From: Demequina sp. NBRC 110053
GTDB taxonomy: Bacteria; Actinomycetota; Actinomycetes; Actinomycetales; Demequinaceae
Direction of reading: 5' to 3'
Length of the DNA stretch: 64,000 bases
Assembly (NCBI RefSeq): GCF_002090095.1
Contig: NZ_BBRJ01000002.1
Span: forward strand, 609,265-673,264
Shown here: in pieces, positions 28,919 to 37,138 of the stretch
How positions within the stretch are numbered: position 1 is the stretch's first letter
Layout of the letters: the number at the start of each line of letters is the position of its first letter
The notes under the pieces: generated by a model
Database searches by the model: none
What the model was told of the DNA's origin: nothing
Seen by the model: the letters and a program-made list of their open reading frames with translations, nothing else
Position numbers and translations under genes: made by a program

Positions 28919-29921
28919 GCCGAGAGTAGCGCACCCCACGCAGGAATCCCGCACCCCACGCCAGGTGCATGGTGGCAAGGACCACCGGCATGCGCAGCCC
29001 CCCACGAAGCCCCGTTCGCGGCAGCAGCAGGAGGGATGCCGCGACGACGCCCACTACGTAGGCCGCAGGCACGAGCGCCGCGCACGCGATCGCGGGACTT
29101 CCGAGAGCCCATCCAATCGCCCCGACGACAGCGCCCGCCGCCACCCCTACGGTCGCCGCCGGTGCTGCGACGTATCGAGCCGACCAGCTGTCGGGGTGCC
29201 TGCGGAAGACCTCCCGCCGCCACTGGCCCGTCGTGAAGAACTGACGCCGCAGCGCGCTCCACGAGGCTCGTGGCGTGTACGGCACAGCCATCTCCGGCAC
29301 GAACCACACGGTGCCTCCCGCGGCGCGCAGACGAAAGTTGAGCTCCCAGTCCTGCGCCCGCTCGAAGCGTTCGTCGTACAGCCCCACAGCCTCCAGGGCG
29401 CCGCGCCGGAAGACGCCCAGGTAGACGGACTCGGCAGCGCCCTCGGTGCCGCCCTGCCTGTGCCCCGCGCCGCCGAGACCGAACCGCGACGACATCGCCA
29501 CGGCGACCGCCTTCGAGAACGGCGCCGACGCGACCGGCACCATACGCCCGCCGACGTTGGCCGCGCCAGTGCTCCGCAGCGCGTCGACCGCGAGGGCGAT
29601 GTACCCGCGCGGCATGCGCGCGTGCCCGTCCATCCGCACCACGACGTCGTGAGCCGACGCGGCGATCGCGGCGTTCAGGCCATCGGGCGTGCGCCCAGAC
29701 GGATTCTCGACCACCGACACGTGCGGCGACTGCGCCAGCCCCGCCGCGATGTCCTCGGTGCCATCGCCGGAGGGCCCCACGGCGATCACCACCTCGACGT
29801 CGCCGGCGTACCCGGAGTCGAGCACCGCGCTCACGGCGGCCGCCAGCTCCGCCGCCTCGTTGCGCACGGCCATGACGACGCTGACGGGCGGAACGGATGG
29901 CAGCTCTGACAGGTCGATCAC
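28908..29921 (-). CDS. GT2 family glycosyltransferase
   Basis: 337 residues from the GTG at 29921. GT-A fold: VSVVMAVRNEAAELAAAVSA at the N-terminus, VVIAVGPSGDGTED, VVRMDGHARMPRGYI (DxH metal site), GVFRRGALEAVGLYDERFER and AQDWELNFRLRAAGG (the catalytic ED-type motif region). Three or so C-terminal membrane helices anchor it. It resembles succinoglycan/exopolysaccharide glycosyltransferases of the ExoA type. TAGCCT seven bases before the GTG and no Shine-Dalgarno indicate leaderless expression. It is separate from the whiB2 promoter but reads into it, so some cotranscription is possible. Substrates are unknown; wall polymer synthesis with the adjacent LCP genes is likely. Confidence 0.9.
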   Translation of the reverse strand: MIDLSELPSVPPVSVVMAVRNEAAELAAAVSAVLDSGYAGDVEVVIAVGPSGDGTEDIAAGLAQSPHVSVVENPSGRTPDGLNAAIAASAHDVVVRMDGHARMPRGYIALAVDALRSTGAANVGGRMVPVASAPFSKAVAVAMSSRFGLGGAGHRQGGTEGAAESVYLGVFRRGALEAVGLYDERFERAQDWELNFRLRAAGGTVWFVPEMAVPYTPRASWSALRRQFFTTGQWRREVFRRHPDSWSARYVAAPAATVGVAAGAVVGAIGWALGSPAIACAALVPAAYVVGVVAASLLLLPRTGLRGGLRMPVVLATMHLAWGAGFLRGVRYSRLDA

Positions 29922-29928
29922 GACTCGT

Positions 29929-29934
29929 AGGCTA
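29929..29934 (-). promoter_or_regulatory. -10 box TAGCCT of a probable leaderless start
   Basis: Minus-strand TAGCCT, seven bases (ACGAGTC), then the GTG at 29921. Confidence 0.5.
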
Positions 29935-29988
29935 TCTCGAAGGCGCGACGACGGGTTCCCGCACGGCGTGTGCCGGCGTCCTCCCACG

Positions 29989-29994
29989 TAGCAT
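29989..29994 (+). promoter_or_regulatory. Putative -10 box TAGCAT of the first LCP gene
   Basis: TAGCAT lies 28 bases before the GTG at 30023; the short leader contains GAGGAGG at 30013-30019. No clear -35. Confidence 0.4.
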
Positions 29995-30022
29995 GGGCAG
30001 CGTCGAGCACAGAGGAGGACGC

Positions 30023-31264
30023 GTGGCGGTGCCTGTGGAACGGGTGAGGCACGGCGATCGGCTCGGGCCGCACCCGGCGGTGCGCGCGCTCGCCATCGCC
30101 GTCGCGGCCGCCGTGGGCTTTGGCATCGTGTTCGCGCAGACCGTCACCTCGTCGTTCTCCGGCTCGCTGAGGACCGAGGATGTCGACCCCCTCATCACGT
30201 CGACCCCCGATGCGCCCGAGCCCACCCAGGAGGGCGCGGGCGAGCCTGTCAACATCCTGCTGATCGGGTCGGATGTCCGCAGCGGCGACAACGCGGCGAT
30301 CGGGGGCGCCACCGGCGGCGGGATGCGGGCAGACGTGACGATCATCGCGCACGTGTCGGGCGACAGCTCGCGGGTCGACATGGTGTCGATCCCTCGCGAC
30401 CTCCAGGTCGAGGTCCCCGACTGCACCAGGTTCGACGGGTCCGCCGTGCCAGGCGGCTACGGAGACTTCAACGTCGCGCTCGCCAACGGCGGGCGCGGCG
30501 GCAACGTCGCCGAGGGAGCGGCGTGCGTCATCAACACCATCCACGACGTCTTCGACGTGCGCATCGACCACTACGCGGTCGTCGACTTCAGCGGCTTCGT
30601 CCGGATGGTCGATTCCTTGGGCGGCATCCCCATGTGCGTCCCCGAGCGCATCGTCTCGGAGGACGCAGAGCTGAACCTCCGGGCCGGGCCGCAGGTGTTC
30701 GACGGGCTGACGGCCCTCAACTGGGCCCGCCTCCGGACCGCGGAGGTGGGGGACGTGTCCGGTTCCGACCTGCAGCGCATCGCGCGCCAGCAGGATCTGC
30801 TGGCGTCGACGTTCCGCACCGCGGTGTCGAAGAACCTGTTCTCCGACGCCGACCAGCTGGCGCAGTTCGTGCGAGCGGGGGCCGAGTCGCTCACGACGGA
30901 CGAGAAGCTGGGATCCCTCACCGCGATGGCGTCCCTCGCCTTCCGGTTGCGCGGCCTCGGCCCCGACGACATCAGCTATGCGACCGTGCCGTGGGAGTAC
31001 ACGGACGGTCGCAACAACGTGGTCATGACCGACGATGCGGACATCCTGTTCGATGACCTCCGTCACGACCGGTCGCTGTCGGTCGCGGCCCAGGGCGACG
31101 CCACGTCCGAGTGGGGGGACGACGCCGGGGACGAGCCCGCATCCGAGCCCTCCGCCGCATCCACCGTGGCACCGCGGTCGCCCCAGCCGGAATCCACGGC
31201 GACGCGCACGGAGACGGTGCAGGACATCCTGGCCGAGTGCGACGCGCACGCGCGGGAACCGTGA
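30023..31264 (+). CDS. LytR-CpsA-Psr (LCP) family wall polymer ligase
   Basis: 413 residues. The GTG at 30023 is chosen because GAGGAGG lies upstream; an ATG at 29993 overlaps the -10 box. One N-terminal membrane helix (about 24-42) is followed by the LCP domain: NILLIGSDVRSGDN, RADVTIIAHVSGDSSRVDMV, SIPRDLQVEVPDC, then HYAVVDFSGFVRMVDSLGGI and LNWARLRTAEVGDVSGSDLQ, with the Arg/Asp residues that bind the polyprenyl pyrophosphate. LCP enzymes transfer glycopolymers (in mycobacteria, arabinogalactan) to peptidoglycan. A Ser/Pro-rich linker leads to a tail ETVQDILAECDAH shared with the next gene's product. It is paralogous to the 31330 gene, 65 bases downstream. Confidence 0.93.
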   Translation: MAVPVERVRHGDRLGPHPAVRALAIAVAAAVGFGIVFAQTVTSSFSGSLRTEDVDPLITSTPDAPEPTQEGAGEPVNILLIGSDVRSGDNAAIGGATGGGMRADVTIIAHVSGDSSRVDMVSIPRDLQVEVPDCTRFDGSAVPGGYGDFNVALANGGRGGNVAEGAACVINTIHDVFDVRIDHYAVVDFSGFVRMVDSLGGIPMCVPERIVSEDAELNLRAGPQVFDGLTALNWARLRTAEVGDVSGSDLQRIARQQDLLASTFRTAVSKNLFSDADQLAQFVRAGAESLTTDEKLGSLTAMASLAFRLRGLGPDDISYATVPWEYTDGRNNVVMTDDADILFDDLRHDRSLSVAAQGDATSEWGDDAGDEPASEPSAASTVAPRSPQPESTATRTETVQDILAECDAHAREP

Positions 31265-31282
31265 CGATCACCTGATCGTTAC
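31261..31282. promoter_or_regulatory. 22-bp inverted repeat before the second LCP gene (candidate operator)
   Basis: GTGACGATCA, two bases, TGATCGTTAC: ten-base arms with one mismatch. It spans the stop codon of the first LCP gene and covers the -35 region for the TACGCT -10 box at 31291. The short 2-base centre makes an RNA hairpin awkward, so a protein-binding dyad is more likely. Confidence 0.45.
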
Positions 31283-31290
31283 CCGCCCGG

Positions 31291-31296
31291 TACGCT
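31291..31296 (+). promoter_or_regulatory. Putative -10 box TACGCT of the second LCP gene
   Basis: TACGCT lies 34 bases before the ATG at 31330. The leader holds AAGGAAG close to the start codon. Confidence 0.4.
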
Positions 31297-31329
31297 TGTC
31301 CTCGCCCTCTCCTGCCACGAAGGAAGCCC

Positions 31330-32619
31330 ATGGCTGCTCGCCGTCGCGCTCTCGCGCGCCACGCCTCGCGTGCGCCGCACCGACGCGCGCTCACGCTCCT
31401 CGCGAGCGGCACGGCGGCGGTGCTCGGGTTCGTGCTCGTCGGAGGCGCGAGCTACGCGATGCTCGCCCAGAACGCGCTGTCGCGCCAGGACATCTCCATG
31501 CTGGTGGCGCCGACGGACGAGAACGGCGAGACGATCGAGAAGGCCCCCGAGCCCACGGACTTCGCCGCCGGCGAGCCCATCAACATCCTCCTCATGGGCT
31601 CGGACGAGCGCAACGGCGAGAACGGCGACATCGGCGGCAGGGTCGCGGACGGCATGCGCTCCGACACCACCATGGTGATGCACATCAGCGGCGACCGTGC
31701 CCGCATCGACGTGATGTCGATCCCGCGCGATCTTCGCGTGCGCGTCTCGGACTGTCAGATGTTCGATGGATCGGTCAAGCGCGGGTGGACGGCGAAGTTC
31801 AACACCGCCTTCTCCCTGGGAGGCTCGAACGGCAACAGGGCCGAGGCGGCCGCATGCACCATGCGCACGGTGACGGACTTCACGGGCATCGAGTTCAACG
31901 GCCACTACGCGGTGGTGGACTTCAGCGGCTTCATCGACATGATCGACGCGCTCGACGGCATCCCGATGTGCATCCCGCACGACATGCGCTCCTCGAAGGC
32001 GAACCTCGACCTCGAGGCCGGTCCGCAGGTGCTCGACGGCCAGACCGCTCTCGCGTTCGCACGCGCCCGCACCGGCACAGGACTCGGGGACGGCACCGAC
32101 CTCATGCGCATCGATCGCCAGCATGAGCTGCTGACGAACACCGCGCGCAAGGCGCTCGGCATGAACATGCTGACCGACGTCCAGCAGCTCACGCAGTTCC
32201 TGCGCGCCGGTACCGAGTCCGTGACGATCGACGAGCAGCTGGGCTCGCTCACCAACCTCGCTGGGCTCGCCTACCATCTGCGTGGCTTCGACACCTCGAA
32301 CCTCGAGTTCACCACGGTGCCGTGGCAGTACGCCGGCGACGGCTCCGGCGACGTGGTGATGGTCGAGGGGCTGGCTCAGGACATGTTCCAGAGCATCGTC
32401 GACGACGTGCCCCTCCCGGACGCCGATCCGGATGCCGCCTCCGACGAGGCCACGGCCTCCGCCAGCGAGCCTGCGACCACCGCCTCACCCAGCACCGCGC
32501 CGGAGCGCTCCACGACTCCGGCGGCAGGCGCGACCGCCGCGGCGACCCCGTCGCCGTCGGCGACTGAGCCGTTGCGCGAGACGCAGGACGAGATCCTCGC
32601 GGACTGCGCCACCGCCTGA
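31330..32619 (+). CDS. LytR-CpsA-Psr (LCP) family wall polymer ligase
   Basis: 429 residues; ATG with AAGGAAG upstream. One membrane helix (about 20-42, ALTLLASGTAAVLGFVLVGG), then the LCP domain: NILLMGSDERNGENGDIGGR, SDTTMVMHISGDRARIDVMS, IPRDLRVRVSDC, HYAVVDFSGFIDMIDALDGI and LAFARARTGTGLGDGTDLMR. All core motifs are present. Two cysteine pairs (VSDC...AACT and PMCIP) match the paralogue and could form disulfides outside the membrane. A Ala/Ser/Pro/Thr linker of about 60 residues ends in RETQDEILADC, close to the tail of the first LCP protein. Tandem LCP paralogues may serve different glycopolymers. Confidence 0.93.
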   Translation: MAARRRALARHASRAPHRRALTLLASGTAAVLGFVLVGGASYAMLAQNALSRQDISMLVAPTDENGETIEKAPEPTDFAAGEPINILLMGSDERNGENGDIGGRVADGMRSDTTMVMHISGDRARIDVMSIPRDLRVRVSDCQMFDGSVKRGWTAKFNTAFSLGGSNGNRAEAAACTMRTVTDFTGIEFNGHYAVVDFSGFIDMIDALDGIPMCIPHDMRSSKANLDLEAGPQVLDGQTALAFARARTGTGLGDGTDLMRIDRQHELLTNTARKALGMNMLTDVQQLTQFLRAGTESVTIDEQLGSLTNLAGLAYHLRGFDTSNLEFTTVPWQYAGDGSGDVVMVEGLAQDMFQSIVDDVPLPDADPDAASDEATASASEPATTASPSTAPERSTTPAAGATAAATPSPSATEPLRETQDEILADCATA

Positions 32620-32742
32620 CCCCGCCGCGCCCGACCCTTCCACCACGATGGGGCGTGCGCGGGCGTGCCAGCGCATCGGCCCCTGACCCCGGTCAGCGCG
32701 CGCCCTCCCGGCCAGCCTTCCCGGCGCCGGGCCGCAGCCGCA

Positions 32743-33252
32743 CTAGGGCTCCTGGCGCAGAGCCTCACCCTTGTCGTACGCGATCCGACGGAGGTCGTCG
32801 CGGAACGCGTCCATGCGCGCGCGCACTGCCGCCGCGTCCTCATCGGAGCCGGCCCCGATGATCCGAGCGGCGAGCAGGCCAGCGTTGCGAGCGCCGCCGA
32901 TGGACACGGTCGCGACCGGGACGCCTGCCGGCATCTGCACGATCGACAGCAGCGAGTCCATCCCATCGAGGTGCTTCAGCGGCACCGGCACGCCCACGAC
33001 CGGCAGCGAGGTCACGGATGCGAGCATTCCCGGCAGGTGCGCCGCGCCTCCGGCGCCGGCGATGATCACCCTCAGGCCGCGTGCGGCCGCCTCCCGCCCG
33101 TACGTGATCATCTCGTCTGGCATCCGATGGGCGGAGACCACGTCCTTCTCGTACGGGATGTCGAACTCGCGCAAGGCCTCGGCGGCCGCCCGCATCACCG
33201 GCCAGTCCGAGTCCGAGCCCATCACGATCCCCACCGCCGCGCCGTCGCTCAT
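32743..33252 (-). CDS. purE: N5-carboxyaminoimidazole ribonucleotide mutase PurE
   Basis: 169 residues. Converts N5-CAIR, made by PurK, to CAIR in de novo purine synthesis. Marks are [20 protein letters not shown] (substrate phosphate loop), [12 protein letters not shown] (catalytic His), [20 protein letters not shown] and [15 protein letters not shown]. The ATG overlaps the purK stop (ATGA at 33249-33252), giving purK-purE coupling in that order. The gap to the convergent second LCP gene (32620-32742) contains only GC-rich sequence with a CCCGGCGCCGGG palindrome at 32720-32731, a weak terminator candidate. Confidence 0.97.
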   Translation of the reverse strand: MSDGAAVGIVMGSDSDWPVMRAAAEALREFDIPYEKDVVSAHRMPDEMITYGREAAARGLRVIIAGAGGAAHLPGMLASVTSLPVVGVPVPLKHLDGMDSLLSIVQMPAGVPVATVSIGGARNAGLLAARIIGAGSDEDAAAVRARMDAFRDDLRRIAYDKGEALRQEP

Positions 33253-34394
33253 GCCGCACCTCCGTCCCTCACGATAGCCGCGGAGGCCACAGCCCTGGCG
33301 TAGACGGCGTCGACGGCGTCGCCCGTCACCGTCACGTGCCCCACCTTGCGGCCCTGGCGCACGCCCTTGCCGTACAGGTGGACCTTCGCCCCTGGGTCGG
33401 ATACGTCGGTGAGCGCCGTGCCGAGGTCTCCGCGCGCTCCCCCGAGCACGTTCGCCATCACCGTCACCGGAGCGAGCGCGGTCGTGGCGCCCAACGGCAG
33501 GTCGAGCACCGCGCGCAGGTGCTGCTCGAACTGACTCGTCACGGAGCCGTCGATGGTCCAGTGGCCCGAGTTGTGGGGACGCATCGCGAGCTCGTTGATG
33601 AGCAGTCCGTCCGCCGTCTCGAACAGCTCGACCGCGAGCACCCCCGTCACACCCAGCTCGGTCGCAATGCGCATGGCGATGTCCCGCGCTTGATCGGCAC
33701 GCTCGGCGCTGAGGCCGGGAGCGGGGGCCGTGACCTCCGAGCACACACCGTCCCGCTGGACCGACTCCACCACCGGCCACGTCACCGCGTCACCGCTGGG
33801 ACGCCGCGCGACCTGCACCGCGAGCTCGCGTGTGAAGGGGACCTTGGCCTCGGCGAGCAGTCGCGGACCTCCGTGGGCCGTCGCCTCGATCCAGTCACGT
33901 GCGTCGGCAGCTTGGGCGACGATGCGCACCCCCTTGCCGTCGTACCCACCCCTCGCGGTCTTGAGGACGACCGGGCCGCCCTGATCGGCGATGAACGCGG
34001 CGAGACCCTCCTCATCCGTGATCTCGCGCCACGAGGGGTTCGGCAGGCCCAGCTCCGCCATCCGGGCGCGCATCGCGATCTTGTCCTGCGCGAACGTCAG
34101 CGCCGCGAGTCCGGGCCGCGCCGGCACCCCGGCGGCGCGGCACGCGTCGAACACGTCAGCTGGAATGTGCTCGTGCTCCCACGTCACGACGGTGGGCGCT
34201 GGCCCCGCGAGAAGCCTGGCGACGGCGTCGGGGTCGGTGGGAAGGCCGACGACGGTCTCGTGCGCGGCCGCGGCCGCTGATGCGGAGTCAGACTCGACGA
34301 GGACCCTGAGGGTGATGCCAAGGGCGGTCGCGGCCGGGGCCATCATGCGGGCCAGCTGGCCGCCGCCCACCACGGCGACGATGGGAGCGGTCAT
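33249..34394 (-). CDS. purK: N5-carboxyaminoimidazole ribonucleotide synthase PurK
   Basis: 381 residues, ATP-grasp fold. It makes N5-CAIR from AIR, bicarbonate and ATP, feeding PurE. Marks are the N-terminal [31 protein letters not shown], the grasp loop [11 protein letters not shown], the Mg site [20 protein letters not shown] and SQFEQHLRA. The ATG at 34394 has TAGGGT six bases upstream and no Shine-Dalgarno, so it is probably leaderless. Its start region overlaps on the opposite strand with an unused ATG (34393) of the GtrA gene frame. The pair purK-purE and divergent GtrA gene repeat the Rv3275c-Rv3277 arrangement of M. tuberculosis. Confidence 0.97.
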   Translation of the reverse strand: MTAPIVAVVGGGQLARMMAPAATALGITLRVLVESDSASAAAAAHETVVGLPTDPDAVARLLAGPAPTVVTWEHEHIPADVFDACRAAGVPARPGLAALTFAQDKIAMRARMAELGLPNPSWREITDEEGLAAFIADQGGPVVLKTARGGYDGKGVRIVAQAADARDWIEATAHGGPRLLAEAKVPFTRELAVQVARRPSGDAVTWPVVESVQRDGVCSEVTAPAPGLSAERADQARDIAMRIATELGVTGVLAVELFETADGLLINELAMRPHNSGHWTIDGSVTSQFEQHLRAVLDLPLGATTALAPVTVMANVLGGARGDLGTALTDVSDPGAKVHLYGKGVRQGRKVGHVTVTGDAVDAVYARAVASAAIVRDGGAA

Positions 34395-34400
34395 GGCTGA

Positions 34401-34423
34401 ACCCTACCGGCGACGACTACGCT
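34401..34423. promoter_or_regulatory. Divergent leaderless promoters of purK and the GtrA gene
   Basis: Minus-strand TAGGGT (34401-34406) lies six bases before the purK ATG. Plus-strand TACGCT (34418-34423) lies eight bases before the GtrA-family GTG at 34432. Only 37 bases separate the two start codons, so both promoters occupy one small region. Confidence 0.5.
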
Positions 34424-34431
34424 CGAGTCTC

Positions 34432-34944
34432 GTGAATGCACGCTTGTGGCTGAGACAGCGCGCGGGCCAGCTCGTGCGCTTCGGCACCGTGGGCATCGCA
34501 GGCGTGGTCGTGAACCTCGCGGTCTTCAACCTCCTGCGCCTGGGCCCGCTCGCCCCCGATGCCGAGGTCGCGGGCGACGATGACCGCGTGGTCACGGCGA
34601 AGATCATCGCGACGCTCGTATCGATCGCGTTCGCGTGGTGGGCTCACCGCGGCTGGACGTTCAAGGGTGGGTCGCGCCACCGCCCCGCCCGCGAGCTCGC
34701 GCTCTTCGTGCTCATCAACGGCGTGGCGCTGGCGCTCGAGGCCGGGGTGGTCGCGATCAGCCACTACGCGCTGGGCCTGACCACCCTCGCGTGGGACAAC
34801 GTCGCGTCGCTGGCCGGCATCGCCGTCGGCACGGTGGCGCGCTATGCCGGCTACACGCTGTTCGTGTTCCGCGCCCAGCCCGCTGCGCCCGAGCCGATGC
34901 GCCCGCCGCCCGTGGACGCGGAGACCGGCCAGGAACCCGCCTGA
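34432..34944 (+). CDS. GtrA-family membrane protein
   Basis: 170 residues, four membrane helices: QLVRFGTVGIAGVVVNLAVF opens the GtrA domain, then IIATLVSIAFAWWAHRGWTF, ELALFVLINGVALALEAGVV and SLAGIAVGTVARYAGYTLFV, ending FRAQPA with the conserved Arg/Phe motif. GtrA proteins move or help move undecaprenyl/decaprenyl-phosphate-linked sugars across the membrane for wall or O-antigen glycosylation; Rv3277 is the mycobacterial counterpart. I choose the GTG at 34432, eight bases after TACGCT; an ATG at 34393 would place the start inside the divergent purK start codon. The C-terminal tail is Pro-rich. Confidence 0.85.
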   Translation: MNARLWLRQRAGQLVRFGTVGIAGVVVNLAVFNLLRLGPLAPDAEVAGDDDRVVTAKIIATLVSIAFAWWAHRGWTFKGGSRHRPARELALFVLINGVALALEAGVVAISHYALGLTTLAWDNVASLAGIAVGTVARYAGYTLFVFRAQPAAPEPMRPPPVDAETGQEPA

Positions 34945-35012
34945 CCAACGGCCGTCGGTCCACCAGCTCGGCCGGACGGGGCACGCGCAGGAACACGGCG
35001 CATCGGCGTATC

Positions 35013-35029
35013 GCGACGAGGAGCGTCGC
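35013..35029 (-). terminator. Hairpin after the sensor kinase gene
   Basis: GCGACG, loop AGGAG, CGTCGC lies just past the kinase stop, in the 93-base gap between convergent GtrA and kinase genes. No T-run; weak. Confidence 0.3.
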
Positions 35030-35037
35030 TGACCGGT

Positions 35038-36348
35038 TCACCGCGAGCGACGCCGCTGGGGAAGCGTGGTCGAGTGAGGCACGACCGTGTCGAGGTCGAC
35101 CATCTCGGGGACGCCCTGCAGGAAGATCGCGAAGGCAGCGGGCGCGCGATGCGCAAGCTCGAGGCGTCCCCCATCGGCCGTCACGAGGTCCCGCGCGAGC
35201 GCCAGTCCCAGTCCCGTGCCCCTGCCACCGGTGACCTCGCGCTCGAAGATGCGCGGGGCGATGTCCTCCGGCACGCCGTCGCCCTCGTCGCGCACCTCGA
35301 TCACGATCGCATGGTTGGTGCCGGAGGCGCGGGTGGCGACGCTCGTCGTGCCGCCACCATGGTGGAGCGAGTTCTCGATCAGCGTCGCGAGCACCTGCGC
35401 CAGTCCCCCAGGGGTCGCGAACACCGTGGCGTTGGTGGGAGCGATGACCAGCTGCCGTCCGGCGCTGCGGAAGGCCTGCGCCCACTCCTCGCGCTGCTGG
35501 TCGAGCACCCCCTGGAGAACGAGCAGCTCGGTGCCGGAGCCCAAGGCGCGCCGCGAGCGTCCCAGCAGCTCGTCCACGACGCCCACCAGGCGCTCCACCT
35601 GCTCGAGCGACTTCTCGGCCTCCTCGCGAACCTCCTCCTGGCTCGACGTGGCGGCGATCTCCTCGAGACGCATCGTGAGCGCCGTGAGCGGCGTGCGCAG
35701 CTGGTGCGACGCGTCGGCGGCGAACGTGCGCTCCGCCGCGAGCCGCGCGGCCATGCGATCGGCGCTGCGGGCGAGCTCGTCCGCGACCTGATCGATCTCC
35801 TCGATGCCGCTGCGGTCGATGCGCGGGCGCACCTGACCCGTGCCGAGCTGCTCCGCGCTCGCCGCGAGGTAGACGAGCGGCGCCGTGAGGCGGTTGGCCT
35901 GCCAGATCGCGATGGACACCCCTGCGACGACGGCCGACACGCCCAGGGCGAAGACGATCGCCACGTAGCGGGCCGCCTGCCAGAACACGTCCCACCACGA
36001 CACCGACATCACGACCACGATCCCCGAGTCCGTGACCGTCGAGTCCGAGAAGGTCGACGCCGGCTCCTCCCCCGCCGTCAGCTCCGTGCCGTCCGGCAGC
36101 TGGACGTAGATGTACGAGCCGGCGCCCGGCGCCGAGCTCACGTACGAGGCGAGGTTGTCCTCGGTGATCGTCTCGCCCGCCTGGTACCGCACGTCGAGGG
36201 CGCGGGCGGCCGTCGCCGTGCGCAGATCGAGGTCACGGAGCGCGTCGTCGCGGACGAGCTGGGCGACGAAGAATCCCAGCGGGATGCCCAGCAGCACCAC
36301 GGCGACCGCGAGCGCGGAGATCGTGGCCTGGAGGACGCGGCGGCGCAT
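35038..36348 (-). CDS. Two-component sensor histidine kinase
   Basis: 436 residues. TM1 (about 10-32), an extracellular loop of ~75 residues, TM2 (about 127-148), a HAMP linker, the phosphoacceptor box ADASHQLRTPLTALTM with His215, N-box TLIENSLHHGG, G1 DEGDGVPED and G2 GGRGTGLGLALARDL. The short sensor loop and the ASHQLRTPL H-box fit the actinobacterial wall/stress kinase class near the OmpR-type regulator encoded just upstream (nine bases). Signal unknown. It is not MtrB, which is encoded separately at 9180. An ATG start with no strong Shine-Dalgarno suggests translation depends on the upstream gene. Confidence 0.92.
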   Translation of the reverse strand: MRRRVLQATISALAVAVVLLGIPLGFFVAQLVRDDALRDLDLRTATAARALDVRYQAGETITEDNLASYVSSAPGAGSYIYVQLPDGTELTAGEEPASTFSDSTVTDSGIVVVMSVSWWDVFWQAARYVAIVFALGVSAVVAGVSIAIWQANRLTAPLVYLAASAEQLGTGQVRPRIDRSGIEEIDQVADELARSADRMAARLAAERTFAADASHQLRTPLTALTMRLEEIAATSSQEEVREEAEKSLEQVERLVGVVDELLGRSRRALGSGTELLVLQGVLDQQREEWAQAFRSAGRQLVIAPTNATVFATPGGLAQVLATLIENSLHHGGGTTSVATRASGTNHAIVIEVRDEGDGVPEDIAPRIFEREVTGGRGTGLGLALARDLVTADGGRLELAHRAPAAFAIFLQGVPEMVDLDTVVPHSTTLPQRRRSR

Positions 36349-36357
36349 CGCGCGCGC

Positions 36358-37035
36358 CTAGGCGTCGTTCTCGAACCGGAAGCCCATGCCTCGCACGGTG
36401 GTGATGTACGTGGGGTCGGAGGCGTCGTCCCCGAGCTTGCGGCGCAGCCACGACACGTGCATGTCCAGCGTCTTCGACGGCGCGCCGGCGTCCGCGTCCC
36501 ACACCTCTCGCATGAGCGTGTCGCGGGAGACCACGGAGCCGGCGTTGGCGACCAGCAGGTGCAGGAGGTCGAACTCCTTGCCGCTCAGCTGGAGCTCAGA
36601 CTCGTCGACGAAAGCCCGGTGGCCTGCGACGTCCACGCGGACTCCACGGACCGAGAGCTCGCCCGAGCCCTCGTCGGCGACGCGCCTGCGCAGCAGCGCG
36701 CGCACGCGCGCGAGCAACTCCGCGAGCCGGAACGGCTTGGTGACGTAGTCATCGGCGCCCGCGTCGAGGCCCACCACGAGGTCGACCTCGTCAGCGCGAG
36801 CGGTCAGCATGAGGATGGGGACCTGCAGGCCCTTGTCCCGGATGCGGCGTGCCACGTCCACGCCATCGATGTCCGGCAGCCCCAGGTCGAGGATGACCAG
36901 CTCGGCGTCGTCCGCCGCTCCCACGCCACCCATGCCGGTGCCGTGCCATTCGACCTCGTAGCCCTCGCGACCCAAAGCGCGGGTCAAGGGTTCTGAAATG
37001 GTCGGGTCATCTTCGACCAAGACAATTCGCGTCAT
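36358..37035 (-). CDS. OmpR-family response regulator
   Basis: 225 residues. Receiver domain with EDD (8-10), phosphoacceptor Asp50 in LVILDLGLPDIDG, TARAD and KPFR; winged-helix DNA-binding domain (about 130-222) ending YITTVRGMGFRFEND. It pairs with the sensor kinase gene nine bases downstream. The loop HGTGMGGVGAADDAE before the phosphorylation site is longer and more Gly-rich than usual. The ATG at 37035 is preceded on the minus strand by AT-rich CAATGTTGCCCC. The 103 bases to the divergent 37139 gene hold its TAGCCT -10 box. Target genes are not evident. Confidence 0.92.
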   Translation of the reverse strand: MTRIVLVEDDPTISEPLTRALGREGYEVEWHGTGMGGVGAADDAELVILDLGLPDIDGVDVARRIRDKGLQVPILMLTARADEVDLVVGLDAGADDYVTKPFRLAELLARVRALLRRRVADEGSGELSVRGVRVDVAGHRAFVDESELQLSGKEFDLLHLLVANAGSVVSRDTLMREVWDADAGAPSKTLDMHVSWLRRKLGDDASDPTYITTVRGMGFRFENDA

Positions 37036-37124
37036 GGGGCAACATTACCGGCGCGCACCGACTTTGCAATCCGCGCGGCACGCGCGCCGCGCACGGCGAT
37101 CGACGAGGGCGAGGCGCGGGCCAC

Positions 37125-37130
37125 TAGCCT
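37125..37130 (+). promoter_or_regulatory. -10 box TAGCCT of a probable leaderless start
   Basis: TAGCCT, eight bases (GGGGCGTT), then the GTG at 37139; no ribosome binding site. Confidence 0.5.
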
Positions 37131-37138
37131 GGGGCGTT

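Noticed and set aside
30001-30022. The ATG at 29993 as start of the first LCP protein
   Set aside because: It overlaps the TAGCAT -10 box; GAGGAGG precedes the GTG at 30023.
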